From: Chitinophagaceae bacterium
GTDB lineage: Bacteria; Bacteroidota; Bacteroidia; Chitinophagales; Chitinophagaceae
Direction of reading: 5' to 3'
Assembly (NCBI GenBank): GCA_022843585.1
Contig: JALHNJ010000016.1
Coordinates: 1-54,718 of the forward strand
Length of the DNA: 54,718 bases
The notes beneath the pieces are model-generated. The model ran no database searches. It worked only from the letters and a program-made list of their open reading frames with translations, and had not been told where the DNA came from. The position numbers and the translations under genes are program-made. Below are positions 1 through 8,458 of the stretch, one piece after another (position 1 is the stretch's first letter; each line of letters begins with the position of its first letter).

Positions 1-672
1 GTGGAAAATATACAACCGGATAATACGACCTATTATTATTACCTGATCGTTACCCAGGATGATGGCAATAAAGTGGTGACCTCGCCGATCTGGTATTCCA
101 GAAATGATCTTTTATTACCCGTTACGCTGATCAACTTTACCGCACAGTATGTGAACAGCAGCCGGACCGGTTTATTGAAATGGTCGACCGCGCAGGAAAT
201 CAACAGTCTTGCCTTTGCGGTAGAACGTTCGACGGATGGAGGATTGACCTGGACAACATTGGGAACAGTGGCCGCAGCCGGCACTTCGAATTCCTTCCGC
301 CAGTACCAGTTCACCGACCTGCATCCAAAGGAAGGAACAAATGCCTATCGTCTTCGTCAAATTGACCAGGACGGCAAATTTACCATCACCAAGATCGTCA
401 CCATCAATTTGCGTTCGACCTCTGATACTTATTTCACGGTTTCTCCCAATCCTGCGCAAGGATTCACGTATGTGTATTCGACGACTGCAACGATGAGTGC
501 AGCAACGATCGTATTGTCTGATCTGAGCGGTCGAATTCTCAAACAGCAATCCGCTAACCTGAGTAATGCAGCACCATACCGATTGGATATGCCGGCGATA
601 TCGGCTGGAATCTATCTGGTGAAAATTTTCAGTGAGAATAAAGTGACGGTGCAGAAGCTGGTCGTGCGATAA
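1..672 (+). CDS. T9SS type A sorting-domain protein, C-terminal part
   Basis: The frame is open from base 1, so the 5' end almost certainly lies outside the window. The visible 223 residues hold a fibronectin-like segment with the usual Bacteroidota pre-sorting signature (LPVTLINFTA, then LKWSTAQEINS and FAVERSTDG), followed by a C-terminal secretion domain: YFTVSPNPAQG at about 143-153, LSDLSGRILK, and a final GIYLVKIFSENK..VQKLVV. By family knowledge such domains direct export through the type IX system and surface anchoring. The gene is followed directly by a strong hairpin terminator. GC is visibly higher than in the genes from 2 kb on. The function of the missing N-terminal part is unknown. 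Confidence 0.9.
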   Translation: MENIQPDNTTYYYYLIVTQDDGNKVVTSPIWYSRNDLLLPVTLINFTAQYVNSSRTGLLKWSTAQEINSLAFAVERSTDGGLTWTTLGTVAAAGTSNSFRQYQFTDLHPKEGTNAYRLRQIDQDGKFTITKIVTINLRSTSDTYFTVSPNPAQGFTYVYSTTATMSAATIVLSDLSGRILKQQSANLSNAAPYRLDMPAISAGIYLVKIFSENKVTVQKLVVR

Positions 673-689
673 TTCTAACATATAAAAAT

Positions 690-719
690 AAAGGCCATTG
701 AAATTTTCAATGGCCTTTT
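690..719 (+). terminator. Rho-independent terminator after the T9SS gene
   Basis: A near-perfect 14-bp stem (AAAGGCCATTGAAA pairing with TTTCAATGGCCTTT) with a one-base centre starts 18 bases after the stop codon. Because the arms are A- and T-rich at their ends it can act in both directions. The next small gene starts 12 bases after it. Confidence 0.85.
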
Positions 720-730
720 ATAATTTAAAG

Positions 731-943
731 ATGGCAGTAACCGAAAAAGAAATTAAAATTCTGGAAGATTATTTTAAGCAAGCAAATTTGCCAGCTACCG
801 TTCAATTAGATGTTGGCAGTAAAATTGAAAATGTTCCCAAATTTATTGCCAGTCATTTATCCGTGTTGCGGAATAATGGACAGATCGGGATATTTGATGT
901 TTTTTATATAAGGCTGTTGCAACTGAAAGAAATCATTGGGTAA
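731..943 (+). CDS. small protein, DUF6965-like
   Basis: 70 residues beginning MAVTEKEIKILEDYF. The frame could start earlier at TTG 698, but that codon lies inside the terminator stem, so ATG 731 is preferred. Visible features are an acidic amphipathic N-terminal helix, the segment NVPKFIASHLSVLRNN and the end YIRLLQLKEII. This resembles a short Bacteroidota family I recall as DUF6965 (two helices around a VPKFI.SHL core); no function is established. Its 3' end overlaps the convergent neighbouring gene by 11 bases. Confidence 0.6.
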   Translation: MAVTEKEIKILEDYFKQANLPATVQLDVGSKIENVPKFIASHLSVLRNNGQIGIFDVFYIRLLQLKEIIG

Positions 944-1181
944 TTTTTTCAATTTCGCTTGCAATCAATTTCAACAATTCAGGATTTAATTTTTTATTGG
1001 CCTGCAGATCTTCATACGAGATCAACGCCCGCCAGTATCTTTCTTCGTCGGGTTCGAACATTATTTTAGTATTGTCTATGTCAATTTCCAATTTTACAGT
1101 GAAGCCATAGTTCAGGAGCTTTGCGGGGAAGGTTAATTCTTTTCCATTATAAGTCACGGGGATCTCAAAATCATTGTCCAT
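933..1181 (-). CDS. small hypothetical protein
   Basis: 82 residues, MDNDFEIPVTYNGKELTFPA and onward, with a beta-rich first half (VTYNGKELTFPAKL, VKLEIDIDNTKIMFEPDEERYWRALI) and a helical tail (LLKLIASEIEKI). No signal peptide or membrane segment, so probably cytoplasmic. Similar short proteins with an F.P.EER.WRA centre occur in Bacteroidota, but I cannot name a family. It converges on, and overlaps by 11 bases, the plus-strand small gene. Protein-like composition supports it as real; the function is unknown. Confidence 0.55.
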   Translation of the reverse strand: MDNDFEIPVTYNGKELTFPAKLLNYGFTVKLEIDIDNTKIMFEPDEERYWRALISYEDLQANKKLNPELLKLIASEIEKITQ

Positions 1182-1351
1182 GTATTAAAGGTCGGGACAA
1201 ATTAGCAAGGAATCTTTTTTCGCCTTCAGTATGATGGAATTATGAGCAATTATTTCTACGTTTTTTTTTATGCGCTGCGCTTTTTCACTTTATACTTCCC
1301 TGCTTAGTTATTGGAACAGTTTTTGAAATCCCGGAGGAAACAGTTTAATTT

Positions 1352-1573
1352 ATGGGACAATTGCTTGAGAAAATAGCCCCGACCATTCCTTCGCTGGTGG
1401 AATATGTAAAATCGATTGATCCATTACAGTACATCAATGTAAGGCAAATCAATAAAATAGGTGGTGTAAATATAATAACCCTTAGTAATGGCCACTCGTA
1501 TTTCCTCGCCAAAAATAATCAATGGAAATCATTCCTTCCTGAATCAGTGTCTCCCCTTTCTACTACTCCGTGA
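1352..1573 (+). CDS. hypothetical protein, 73 residues
   Basis: The reading frame starts at ATG 1352, 14 bases after a GGAGG sequence, which is unusually purine-rich for this AT-rich DNA. The product (MGQLLEKIAPTIPSLVEYVK...) has a helical start and a beta-rich centre (VRQINKIGGVNIITLSNGHS). No family is recognised. It may be a genuine small cytoplasmic protein or the start of a decayed gene, since the sequence that follows (1574-2017) holds only a broken sorting domain on the other strand. Confidence 0.4.
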   Translation: MGQLLEKIAPTIPSLVEYVKSIDPLQYINVRQINKIGGVNIITLSNGHSYFLAKNNQWKSFLPESVSPLSTTP

Positions 1574-1639
1574 AATTTATTTAGCAACATATTGGTATGA
1601 TAAAGCTGGTTGGCAAATGGATCGCCCGGAGGAGGAAAT

Positions 1640-1920
1640 ATTTTTCCAAGATCTTTGATCATCTGTAACGATTCTGTATTGTTAAATACGACCAATAAAA
1701 GCCCAGCAGTAATTTTTCAATAGTTAACGAATAGGGGAGGCTGTTAATAACTATTTGTACCAGCAGCCTTCCAACTGCATCCTTAACCACAACCTGAACC
1801 TTATAGTAATCAACGATAAATATCTGGAACAAATTACAAAAAGATCCTTCGAATGATTTGGATATATGTATACTTAGCGAAACTTCTGATCTACTCTTAA
1901 TGGTCAGATTTGAATTCTAA
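1640..1920 (-). pseudogene. decayed T9SS sorting-domain remnant
   Basis: This stretch between genes reads on the minus strand as the end of a type IX sorting domain: VQVVVKDAVGRLLVQ, then SLPYSLTIEKL, followed by a glycine-aliphatic stretch. It parallels the intact domain at 38.2-38.4 kb (VVRVVDASGKMVLQ, QLPYILDIAKLPEGLY). After the LLLG segment the frame must shift by one base to continue as LLVVFNNTESLQMIKDLG. There is no plausible start codon and no intact body of the protein. I read it as the relic of a deleted exported protein. The rest of the 1574-2017 gap shows nothing else. Confidence 0.5.
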
Positions 1921-2017
1921 AAAAATCGACCGTCAATATCAATACAGGTACAAGCTCATTACATATTAAAATCCAGCTTTATTTATCGTAGCATCTAAAA
2001 TGGGGTGTCTGCGAAGA

Positions 2018-2710
2018 CTATAAATTTTCAATAATCTCCCTGTAACCCCTGCCAACAGGAATAGGCACACCGTTCACTTCAACCGTTTCAGCGGTATAGG
2101 ATTCTATCTTACTCATAGAAATTATAAAAGAACGATGAATTCTTTTAAAAAGATGATTAGGTAAAAGGCTTTCAATTTCATTGGTACTCATTTTTGAAAT
2201 GTATTCTTTTTTGGTGGTACATATTTTTATGTACTCCCGTTGGCTTTCTATATAAATAATTTCAGCAAATGAAACTTTTACCTTCTTTTTTTGCACTGTT
2301 AAAAACAAGTAGTCTTTTGCTTCACGGTTTTCAACCGCTGGTAGTTTTTTATTGGTTGTTGCTTTTACTTTACTTACAGCTATTAAGAACCGGTCAAACT
2401 CAAATGGCTTTAGCAGATAGTCCGTTACATTCATGTCAAATCCTTGCACAGCATATTGATGATAAGCAGTGGTAATGATAACCGCAGGCTGATTAGTTAG
2501 CGTTTTTAAAAAAGCCATGCCTTTTAATTTGGGCAAATGAATATCTAAAAAGATAAGCTCTATATCATTTGTAAGCAACCATTCTGTTGCAAGGATGGCA
2601 TCTTTAAAACTTTTTTCTAATTTCAAAAAAGGTACCTGAGCAATATAGTCTGATAAAACTTTTGTCGCTAAAGGTTCATCTTCAATTATGATACATTTTA
2701 TTTCAGACAT
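2018..2710 (-). CDS. LytTR-family response regulator
   Basis: 230 residues with an N-terminal receiver domain (acidic pair E10/D11, phospho-acceptor D56 in LIFLDIHLP, K near 102 in the DYLLKPF motif) and a C-terminal LytTR DNA-binding domain (about 130-230; VSFAEIIYIESQREYIKI and LFKRIHRSFIIS). Its start overlaps the end of the upstream histidine kinase gene by 8 bases, so the two form an operon and very likely a cognate pair. By family knowledge LytTR domains bind paired direct repeats spaced about 21 bp, and such repeats occur in this window. It resembles the orphan regulator at 21.2 kb. Confidence 0.93.
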   Translation of the reverse strand: MSEIKCIIIEDEPLATKVLSDYIAQVPFLKLEKSFKDAILATEWLLTNDIELIFLDIHLPKLKGMAFLKTLTNQPAVIITTAYHQYAVQGFDMNVTDYLLKPFEFDRFLIAVSKVKATTNKKLPAVENREAKDYLFLTVQKKKVKVSFAEIIYIESQREYIKICTTKKEYISKMSTNEIESLLPNHLFKRIHRSFIISMSKIESYTAETVEVNGVPIPVGRGYREIIENL

Positions 2711-3746
2711 GGCTTGATAAATTAATCTTTAAAGTAGATGTAAACACTGATTCATCTTGGTTTACAGATAAATCATACTCTTTATACAGGAGTTGCAATT
2801 GCCTGCGTAAATTAGAAAGTCCAATATTTTCTTTTACATGCTGTTCGGCAGATGCAATTTCAGCAGAGTTTTTTACAATAAATAGTAACTGAAGTTGATG
2901 AACTGAAAGATGAATATCAACAAATGGCCGGCTTCTTGTTTCTGATACACCATGCTTAAAAGCATTTTCAACCAAGGGGATAAGCAGCAGTGGCGGCAAG
3001 GGTTGTTTCATATCTTCAACATCTGTATTTACTTTTATTAGCAAAGAGTCATCGTAACGTAATTTTTCAAGAGCAATATAATCATTCATTATTTTCATTT
3101 CATCTTCTATTGCAATGTAATTGCCGCCGGTTTCATACAGCATAAAACGCAAAATTTTTGATAATCGCAAAATAGACTCCGGGGCAAGGTCATTTTTGTC
3201 TCTTGCTAATGAATAAATATTGTTTAAAGTATTAAATAAAAAATGAGGATTGGTTTGCGATTTGAGAAAATTTAATTCGGCTTCTTGCTTTTCTATACGC
3301 AGTTGCTGCGTAGCTATCTTTAATTTTCTATAATGGTAGATATGTCTTATAATTCCAAAAAATAAAACAGAAGACAGGCTGTAAGCTGTATAGTATTGCA
3401 ATGCTTCAGACACATTTTTAGATTCCTCTGTTACAGTAAAGATGTGCAGTTTAATCCCTAACACCCGCCAGGTATAAATACCAAATGAGTAAAAAATCAG
3501 ATGAGCAAAAAAAAGAAACGGAGTCGCAATCAATCTTTTCCAGCTTAGATTTATAAAGGGTATTGTATATTCAAAGAGAACAAAGTGAATTACAATAACA
3601 TAAATCATAAGCCAAATATGGTTCAATGTTAGTTGAAGAAAAAATTCTGGTTCATTTAATAGCGTAATACCTATACTTATGAAAATGCCAAATAAGCCAA
3701 TCCATAGATATAGTTTAAGTTTTTTTATTTCAACTAATCTTTTCAT
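2703..3746 (-). CDS. LytS-type sensor histidine kinase (His_kinase family)
   Basis: 347 residues. Four transmembrane helices fill about residues 12-135 with short loops, so there is no large periplasmic sensor. A coiled linker (IATQQLRIEKQEAEL) leads to the phospho-acceptor motif LKSQTNPHFLFNTLNNIYSL with H168. The ATP-binding N box is LLIPLVENAFKHGV near 260, and a short C-terminal GLSNLRRQL follows. This is the usual Bacteroidota inner-membrane kinase partnered with a LytTR regulator, which follows with an 8-base overlap. The inducing signal cannot be inferred. The 288 bases between this gene and the divergent haloperoxidase should hold both promoters. Confidence 0.93.
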   Translation of the reverse strand: MKRLVEIKKLKLYLWIGLFGIFISIGITLLNEPEFFLQLTLNHIWLMIYVIVIHFVLFEYTIPFINLSWKRLIATPFLFFAHLIFYSFGIYTWRVLGIKLHIFTVTEESKNVSEALQYYTAYSLSSVLFFGIIRHIYHYRKLKIATQQLRIEKQEAELNFLKSQTNPHFLFNTLNNIYSLARDKNDLAPESILRLSKILRFMLYETGGNYIAIEDEMKIMNDYIALEKLRYDDSLLIKVNTDVEDMKQPLPPLLLIPLVENAFKHGVSETRSRPFVDIHLSVHQLQLLFIVKNSAEIASAEQHVKENIGLSNLRRQLQLLYKEYDLSVNQDESVFTSTLKINLSSHV

Positions 3747-4034
3747 TTCACCATTAATGTACTCAATTTAGGCAAATCTTTCCTGCTATTGTTTACTGTC
3801 TACGTAATTGACATTATAGTATACTAATCACTTTTAGCAGTCAGCAAAAAGGAGGATAAAATTTAGTTTACAATATTAATGATAAGTATGCTCTTTTGAT
3901 GCTACGCTTTTAGTGAGTATTAGATGTGTTTTGTATACCATAACAGGTTGTTTATTGACGCTGCCTATAATTGTCTTTCTTATTTCTATATTCTTGTACA
4001 GTTATATATGGGTAAGGAATTTTTAAATATTTTT

Positions 4035-5357
4035 ATGAAGCAAACTACTCTCTCTCTCTTTATTTTGCTTGCTGCGTTTGTAGTAAAGGCACAAATGGTA
4101 GTAACGAAATTGTCAGTTAATTATCAGGCAGCCAATTGGAAAACCTGGTTGTTAAATAATCCACAACAAATAAAAGTAATTGCCCCGCCAAATGATGTTC
4201 AGTCAAAAGCAGAATTGCAATTGATAAAGCAGCAAATGAAAAATGTTGATGAAAAGAAATTAGCAGCAATTGAATATTGGAATACGGGAGCACCTTCCTA
4301 TCGTTGGAATCAAATTGCTCCAAAATTTATTACACAAAAACCGCAAGCAATGCTTCGTATGCCAGGTGCCTGGATGAATATAGCCATATATGATGCCACA
4401 ATACTTGCATGGAAGGAGAAGATAAAATATAAACGGCAACGTCCGGCAATTTCAAACCCTGCTGTTAAAGCCCCTCTAACTTATTCCTACCCATGTGAAC
4501 ATACCGTAACCGCTGCTGCCGCTGCAACTGTGCTGGCATATTTTTTTCCTGAAAAGGCAGACTCCATTCTGCAACTGGCGCATACAGCTTCCCAATCCCG
4601 TATTGATGCCGGCGTACAATTTCCGAGTGATGCCGCCGCCGCCTGGAAAATAGGTGAGCAGGTTGCATTTCAAATTATAGAAAAAGCAAAGAAAGATGGT
4701 TCAGCTATAGATTGGGATGGTAGAATGAACATGGACAAAAATAAATGGACTGGTGAGTATCCGGTTGGTATATCAGCAGTCAATTTTGTGCCAATTGTTT
4801 TGAAATCCACCAACCAGTTTCGACCAGCACCCCCACCTAATTTTGAAGCAGAGATGAAAGAACTAAGAGAATTTAAACGAACTTTTGAATCAAACTCTAA
4901 TGCTTATTATTGGGCAAATAATAATGGTTACGATTATTGGTCAGATATCGCTTCCTTAAAAATGTTTGAATACAGGATGAGTGATGATGCACCGGCAACT
5001 GCCCGTATTTATGCCATATTGCATACGGCTTATCATGATGCCGTTATATCCATCTTTGATGCAAAGTATGCTTATTGGGGAATAAGGCCCTTTCAGTACG
5101 ACAGTACATACAAGCCTTTAATATCAACACCACCTTTTCCCGGTTATCCATCTGGTCATGCCATAGGAGCAGCCACTTCAAGTGCAGTATTAGCCTATTT
5201 TTTTCCTGCAGATGCTGAACAGTTTCTGCAGTTAGCAAAAGATTGTGCTCAATCAAGATTTGATGCAGGTATTCATTTTAGAAAAGATAATGAGGTGGGT
5301 TTACAAATGGGAAATGAAATCGGAAAATTTGTTGTGGAAACCCTGATGAGAAAATAG
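4035..5357 (+). CDS. exported vanadium-haloperoxidase/PAP2 superfamily protein
   Basis: 440 residues from ATG 4035. An earlier in-frame ATG at 3924 exists, but residues from 4035 form a classic signal peptide ending VVKAQ. There are two related helical lobes. The second holds the complete vanadate/phosphate site: K-x6-RP (KYAYWGIRP), PSGH and SR-x5-H-x3-D (SRFDAGIHFRKD). The first has the same layout but is degenerate: K-x6-RP is kept, PSGH is PCEH, and the final His is Gln (SRIDAGVQFPSD). This matches the pseudo-symmetric bacterial family annotated as phosphatase PAP2 or haloperoxidase; which activity applies cannot be told from sequence. It is divergent from the LytS/LytTR operon, which may regulate it. 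Confidence 0.85.
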   Translation: MKQTTLSLFILLAAFVVKAQMVVTKLSVNYQAANWKTWLLNNPQQIKVIAPPNDVQSKAELQLIKQQMKNVDEKKLAAIEYWNTGAPSYRWNQIAPKFITQKPQAMLRMPGAWMNIAIYDATILAWKEKIKYKRQRPAISNPAVKAPLTYSYPCEHTVTAAAAATVLAYFFPEKADSILQLAHTASQSRIDAGVQFPSDAAAAWKIGEQVAFQIIEKAKKDGSAIDWDGRMNMDKNKWTGEYPVGISAVNFVPIVLKSTNQFRPAPPPNFEAEMKELREFKRTFESNSNAYYWANNNGYDYWSDIASLKMFEYRMSDDAPATARIYAILHTAYHDAVISIFDAKYAYWGIRPFQYDSTYKPLISTPPFPGYPSGHAIGAATSSAVLAYFFPADAEQFLQLAKDCAQSRFDAGIHFRKDNEVGLQMGNEIGKFVVETLMRK

Positions 5358-5430
5358 ATCGTTTAATTACTCTTTAAAAAACTGGTAAAGAGAAGCTGGG
5401 AGTTATACGTAAAATTAAAACAACTATCAA

Positions 5431-5871
5431 ATGGAATTAGATAAACCAAAAAATTATGATTTTGAAAATATCAAAATACCGCTGCAATTTAAGCTCTCAC
5501 TTCTTTGGATAGCTGTAACTCTATTGTATTTGTACGGCGACTATTTTGAGTTATATGTTCCTGAAACAGCTGAAGACTTAGTAAGCGGTAAAAATTTATT
5601 GAACAGCCCTATGAAATTATTTATTGCAGCTTCTCTATTAGCCATTCCTGCTTTAATGGTCATTTTATCGAGTATGTTAAAACCTAAAATCAGCAGGATA
5701 TTGAATATAATATTTGGATTGGTCTTTACAGCAATTATGCTATTGATAGCCATCACAAATATTGAGCCCTGGCGTAGTTTTTATGTGCTTTATGCATTAA
5801 TAGAAAGCGTTATTACATCATTAATTGTATGGTACGCTTTCAAATGGCCTAAAAAGCAATCACTAAATTAA
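5431..5871 (+). CDS. DUF6326 membrane protein
   Basis: 146 residues with four predicted membrane helices (LSLLWIAVTLLYLYGDYF, IAASLLAIPALMVILSSML, ILNIIFGLVFTAIMLLI, YALIESVITSLIVWYAF) and a cytoplasmic N terminus. The YLYGDYFELYVPE loop and the NIIFG helix are what I recall of the DUF6326 family, an uncharacterised inner-membrane protein common in Bacteroidota. It sits 73 bases after the haloperoxidase gene and 25 bases before the DUF4386 gene, probably in one transcript with the latter. Confidence 0.75.
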   Translation: MELDKPKNYDFENIKIPLQFKLSLLWIAVTLLYLYGDYFELYVPETAEDLVSGKNLLNSPMKLFIAASLLAIPALMVILSSMLKPKISRILNIIFGLVFTAIMLLIAITNIEPWRSFYVLYALIESVITSLIVWYAFKWPKKQSLN

Positions 5872-5896
5872 TAATCCTTATTATATTTTAATTGAA

Positions 5897-6589
5897 ATGG
5901 AATCAAACAAAAAGAAAGCCAGAATTGCAGGATTAATTTACCTCGTTGTAGTAATAACAGGAATTTTTACGCTGGGCTATGTTCCTTCTAAACTTTTTGA
6001 TAGTAATGCTATAACAACTTATAATAATATAATTTCTTCTCAACTACTTTTTCGTTTAGGTATTGTAAGTGGCGTTATATGCTACAGTTTTTTTCTTTTT
6101 TTACCTATCGCCTTATACAGATTATTAAAACAGGTTAATGAAGATGTTGCAAAAGTGATGGTTGTTTTAGCTTTAGTAAGTGTGCCGATTACTTTTATAA
6201 ACATGCAGAATAAATTTGCAGTTCTCTCACTTATTGCTGACCAAGACTATTTAAAGGTATTTTCAAACGACCAATTACATGCTCAGGTTTCCATGTACCT
6301 GACCCAATACGACAATGGTAACCAGATTGCTTCAATATTTTGGGGGCTTTGGTTGTTGCCTTTTGGGTATTTAGTTTTCAAATCAGGGGTTCTTCCGAAA
6401 TTTTTAGGAATACTCTTAATGTTAGGCTGCTTTGGTTATCTGATAAATTTTATTGGAGATACACTTATCACAAAATATTCTAAATGGGGTATTGCATCCT
6501 ATATACAATTACCTGCAAGTATTGGGGAGATTGGTATATGCTTATGGTTATTAGTAATGGGTGCAAAAGAGAAAAATATTTCTACTTAG
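5897..6589 (+). CDS. DUF4386 membrane protein
   Basis: 230 residues with six predicted transmembrane helices. The start KKARIAGLIYLVVVITGIF and the later NGNQIASIFWGLWLLPFGYLVFKSG...FLGILLMLGCFGYL are typical of DUF4386, an inner-membrane family of unknown function. The gene follows the DUF6326 gene closely (25 bases) on the same strand. No catalytic residues are evident. Confidence 0.8.
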   Translation: MESNKKKARIAGLIYLVVVITGIFTLGYVPSKLFDSNAITTYNNIISSQLLFRLGIVSGVICYSFFLFLPIALYRLLKQVNEDVAKVMVVLALVSVPITFINMQNKFAVLSLIADQDYLKVFSNDQLHAQVSMYLTQYDNGNQIASIFWGLWLLPFGYLVFKSGVLPKFLGILLMLGCFGYLINFIGDTLITKYSKWGIASYIQLPASIGEIGICLWLLVMGAKEKNIST

Positions 6590-6824
6590 ACGTTTTACTT
6601 TGTATTAATGTAAGGGCAAAATACAGATACATATTCGTTGCCTGTTTCAACTCCGTTTGAAATAATACACTTCAACGAATTTGCAGCACTGCCAACACCT
6701 AAGCTACCAATACAACTAACATTGTTTAAAAATAAATTTCAACATTTGGGCAGTTAATAGGTGGGTGTTTGTACAGATAAAAAGTAAAGTTGGATTTTAG
6801 TATATAATAACTAAATAAGTACTG
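6590..6824. other. intergenic stretch with possible degenerate cassette-end sequence
   Basis: No gene is visible in these 235 bases. They contain ACTTCAACGAATTTGCAGCA followed by CTGCCAACACC near 6681-6710, and an imperfect inverted pair (AACACCTA with TAGGTGGGTGTT). The GCCAACACC element resembles the inner L' half of the attC-like sites at 32 and 40 kb, but no matching partner arms were found, so this is only a weak resemblance. Confidence 0.2.
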
Positions 6825-7706
6825 ATGCAAAAAGAACTTTCAAACTGGAAAGCAAAGGGAAATTATTTTAATTTTAACGACTACAAAATTTTCTATATAA
6901 AAGAAGGTGCTGGCCCAGTACTAACTATTTTTCACGGTTATCCTTATAATAGTTTTGATTTTGAAGCAATATGGGATGAATTGACTTCAAAATTTACGGT
7001 TGTAATTCCTGATATGTTGGGCATGGGCTTTTCTGATAAGCCAGAGAAACACCAGTACAGTTTTGAAGAAATGGCCGATTTGTATGCTGCTTTATTAAAG
7101 GAACTGGATATTACTGAAACTTGTTTTCTTGCACATGACCTTGGCAACAGTGTGGTGCAGGAGTTATTAGCAAGAAATGAACAAGGCAAAAATCCATTTA
7201 TAATAAAAAGTATTGCATTTTTAAACGGTGGTTTATTTACGGATGTTTATAAGCCACGACTAATACAGCTATTACTTTCAAAATCACCCAAACCTGTAGG
7301 AAGAATTTTAAGTAGATTAATGTCTAAGAAAAGTGTTTCAAAAGCCACAGCAGAAGTATTTGGCAGTAACACAAAACCATCAGAAGAGTTGTTGCAAAAT
7401 TTCTGGGATATACTCAATTACAATAACGGCAAATCAATTGCTTATTTAATAGGAAGATTGGTTTTTGCAAAAGACAAGCATCAGCAAAAATGGATTGAAG
7501 CGATGCAGCAAACAAAAATTCCTATGTATTTTATAAATGGGCCTGCCGACCCAAATTCCGGTATGCACATGGCAGTTAGATACAAACAGTTAATTCCGAA
7601 AGCCAATGTAAAACTGCTTGATGAAAAGATTGGGCATTGGCCGCAAATTGAAGCACCGCAGCAGGTGCTAAAGGCTTACAAGGATTTTTTGGCAGAATAT
7701 AGATAG
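6825..7706 (+). CDS. alpha/beta hydrolase, MEST/epoxide-hydrolase-like
   Basis: 293 residues without a signal peptide, so cytoplasmic. The oxyanion motif is FHGYP (36-40). The nucleophile elbow AHDLGNS carries Asp105, as in haloalkane dehalogenases and epoxide hydrolases. The catalytic His lies in IGHWPQIEAP near 270, after the GPADPNSG segment. The lid (IAFLNGGLFTDVYKPRL..LL, then LSRLM) closely follows the layout of the MEST (mesoderm-specific transcript)-like subfamily. The substrate is unknown. It stands alone, with a 235-base gap upstream, and is one of at least six alpha/beta hydrolases in the window. Confidence 0.85.
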   Translation: MQKELSNWKAKGNYFNFNDYKIFYIKEGAGPVLTIFHGYPYNSFDFEAIWDELTSKFTVVIPDMLGMGFSDKPEKHQYSFEEMADLYAALLKELDITETCFLAHDLGNSVVQELLARNEQGKNPFIIKSIAFLNGGLFTDVYKPRLIQLLLSKSPKPVGRILSRLMSKKSVSKATAEVFGSNTKPSEELLQNFWDILNYNNGKSIAYLIGRLVFAKDKHQQKWIEAMQQTKIPMYFINGPADPNSGMHMAVRYKQLIPKANVKLLDEKIGHWPQIEAPQQVLKAYKDFLAEYR

Positions 7707-7879
7707 TAAAAGCTGATATTCTAAAGTACCCCACTTCAAATCATCTAAGCAGCCAGTTCCATTATTAAGAATTCCAGTTTTAGTAGTATTTATTGCCTAT
7801 GCTTTTTTGGGGAGATTAAAATGTTCGTTGTTTTTTGGCCTGGGATGGTCATTTTTACAAAAAATCATAAAATATTAGA

Positions 7880-7916
7880 TTAATTATTGTTTTACGATAA
7901 TTAATTACTACATTTG
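7880..7916 (+). promoter_or_regulatory. promoter with overlapping palindromic operator for the DUF2975/XRE pair
   Basis: A Bacteroidota-type -7 element TACATTTG (7909-7916) lies 19 bases downstream of ATTG (7886-7889). An 8-bp perfect palindrome TTAATTAT-N9-ATAATTAA (7880-7887, 7897-7904) covers the -33 element and spacer, a good position for repression. The likely binder is the small XRE protein of the same transcript; that is inference. Confidence 0.55.
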
Positions 7917-7940
7917 CACTATCAATTAAGTTTTTACAGT

Positions 7941-8456
7941 ATGAACAATGTAAAATTAGTATCAAGATTTCTTTTTTTTATCACCCGGTTTTTAGCTGGT
8001 TTTTACTTTTTAATGTTCACACATTCAGGTATTGCATTGCTTACTGGCTGGTCATTAAAATTTAAAGAAAACGGAAAATATTTTCAGGTATGTTTTCCAT
8101 TTACAAAAACTGCAATTCTAAATGGAGATTATAATATTCCATATATCTTTTTAGAATTTTTAATTCCAATGGCTTTGTATGGTCTGTTTTTTTTGTTGCT
8201 GGGTAATGTATTTAAAGTTTTTTTTCAACCAAGATTATTTACCAATACCGGTATTACACATTTAAAGAGATTTTATTTGGGCAATTTTATTATACCTACA
8301 GTAATGGTTCTGCTGGTAAGTTTTATTGATGAACCGGAAATTGATGGAGTAATGATTATAGTGTTACATGCCATAATTGGTGTGTTTGCCTATTTTCTTG
8401 CAGCAATATTTAAGCAAGGCTTAGTCCTTCAAAACGAAAAAGACTTATTTATATAG
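7941..8456 (+). CDS. DUF2975 membrane protein
   Basis: 171 residues from ATG 7941; an in-frame ATG at 7914 overlaps the promoter and is rejected. It has four membrane helices, with an outside loop after helix 1 and a short tail. The four-helix layout and direct linkage to a short XRE regulator match DUF2975 (YoaS-like) proteins, which are always paired with such regulators. The next gene starts 2 bases after the stop, so translation is probably coupled. The role of these pairs is uncertain; they behave as membrane-associated regulatory couples. Confidence 0.7.
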   Translation: MNNVKLVSRFLFFITRFLAGFYFLMFTHSGIALLTGWSLKFKENGKYFQVCFPFTKTAILNGDYNIPYIFLEFLIPMALYGLFFLLLGNVFKVFFQPRLFTNTGITHLKRFYLGNFIIPTVMVLLVSFIDEPEIDGVMIIVLHAIIGVFAYFLAAIFKQGLVLQNEKDLFI

Positions 8457-8458
8457 CC

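Noticed and set aside
3924-4034. Longer N terminus for the haloperoxidase/PAP2 protein
   Set aside because: The signal peptide begins at ATG 4035; upstream residues are not signal-like.
6681-6790. Third attC-like site
   Set aside because: Only GCCAACACC and a few similar words are present; no complementary R''/R' arms or cargo boundaries could be found.
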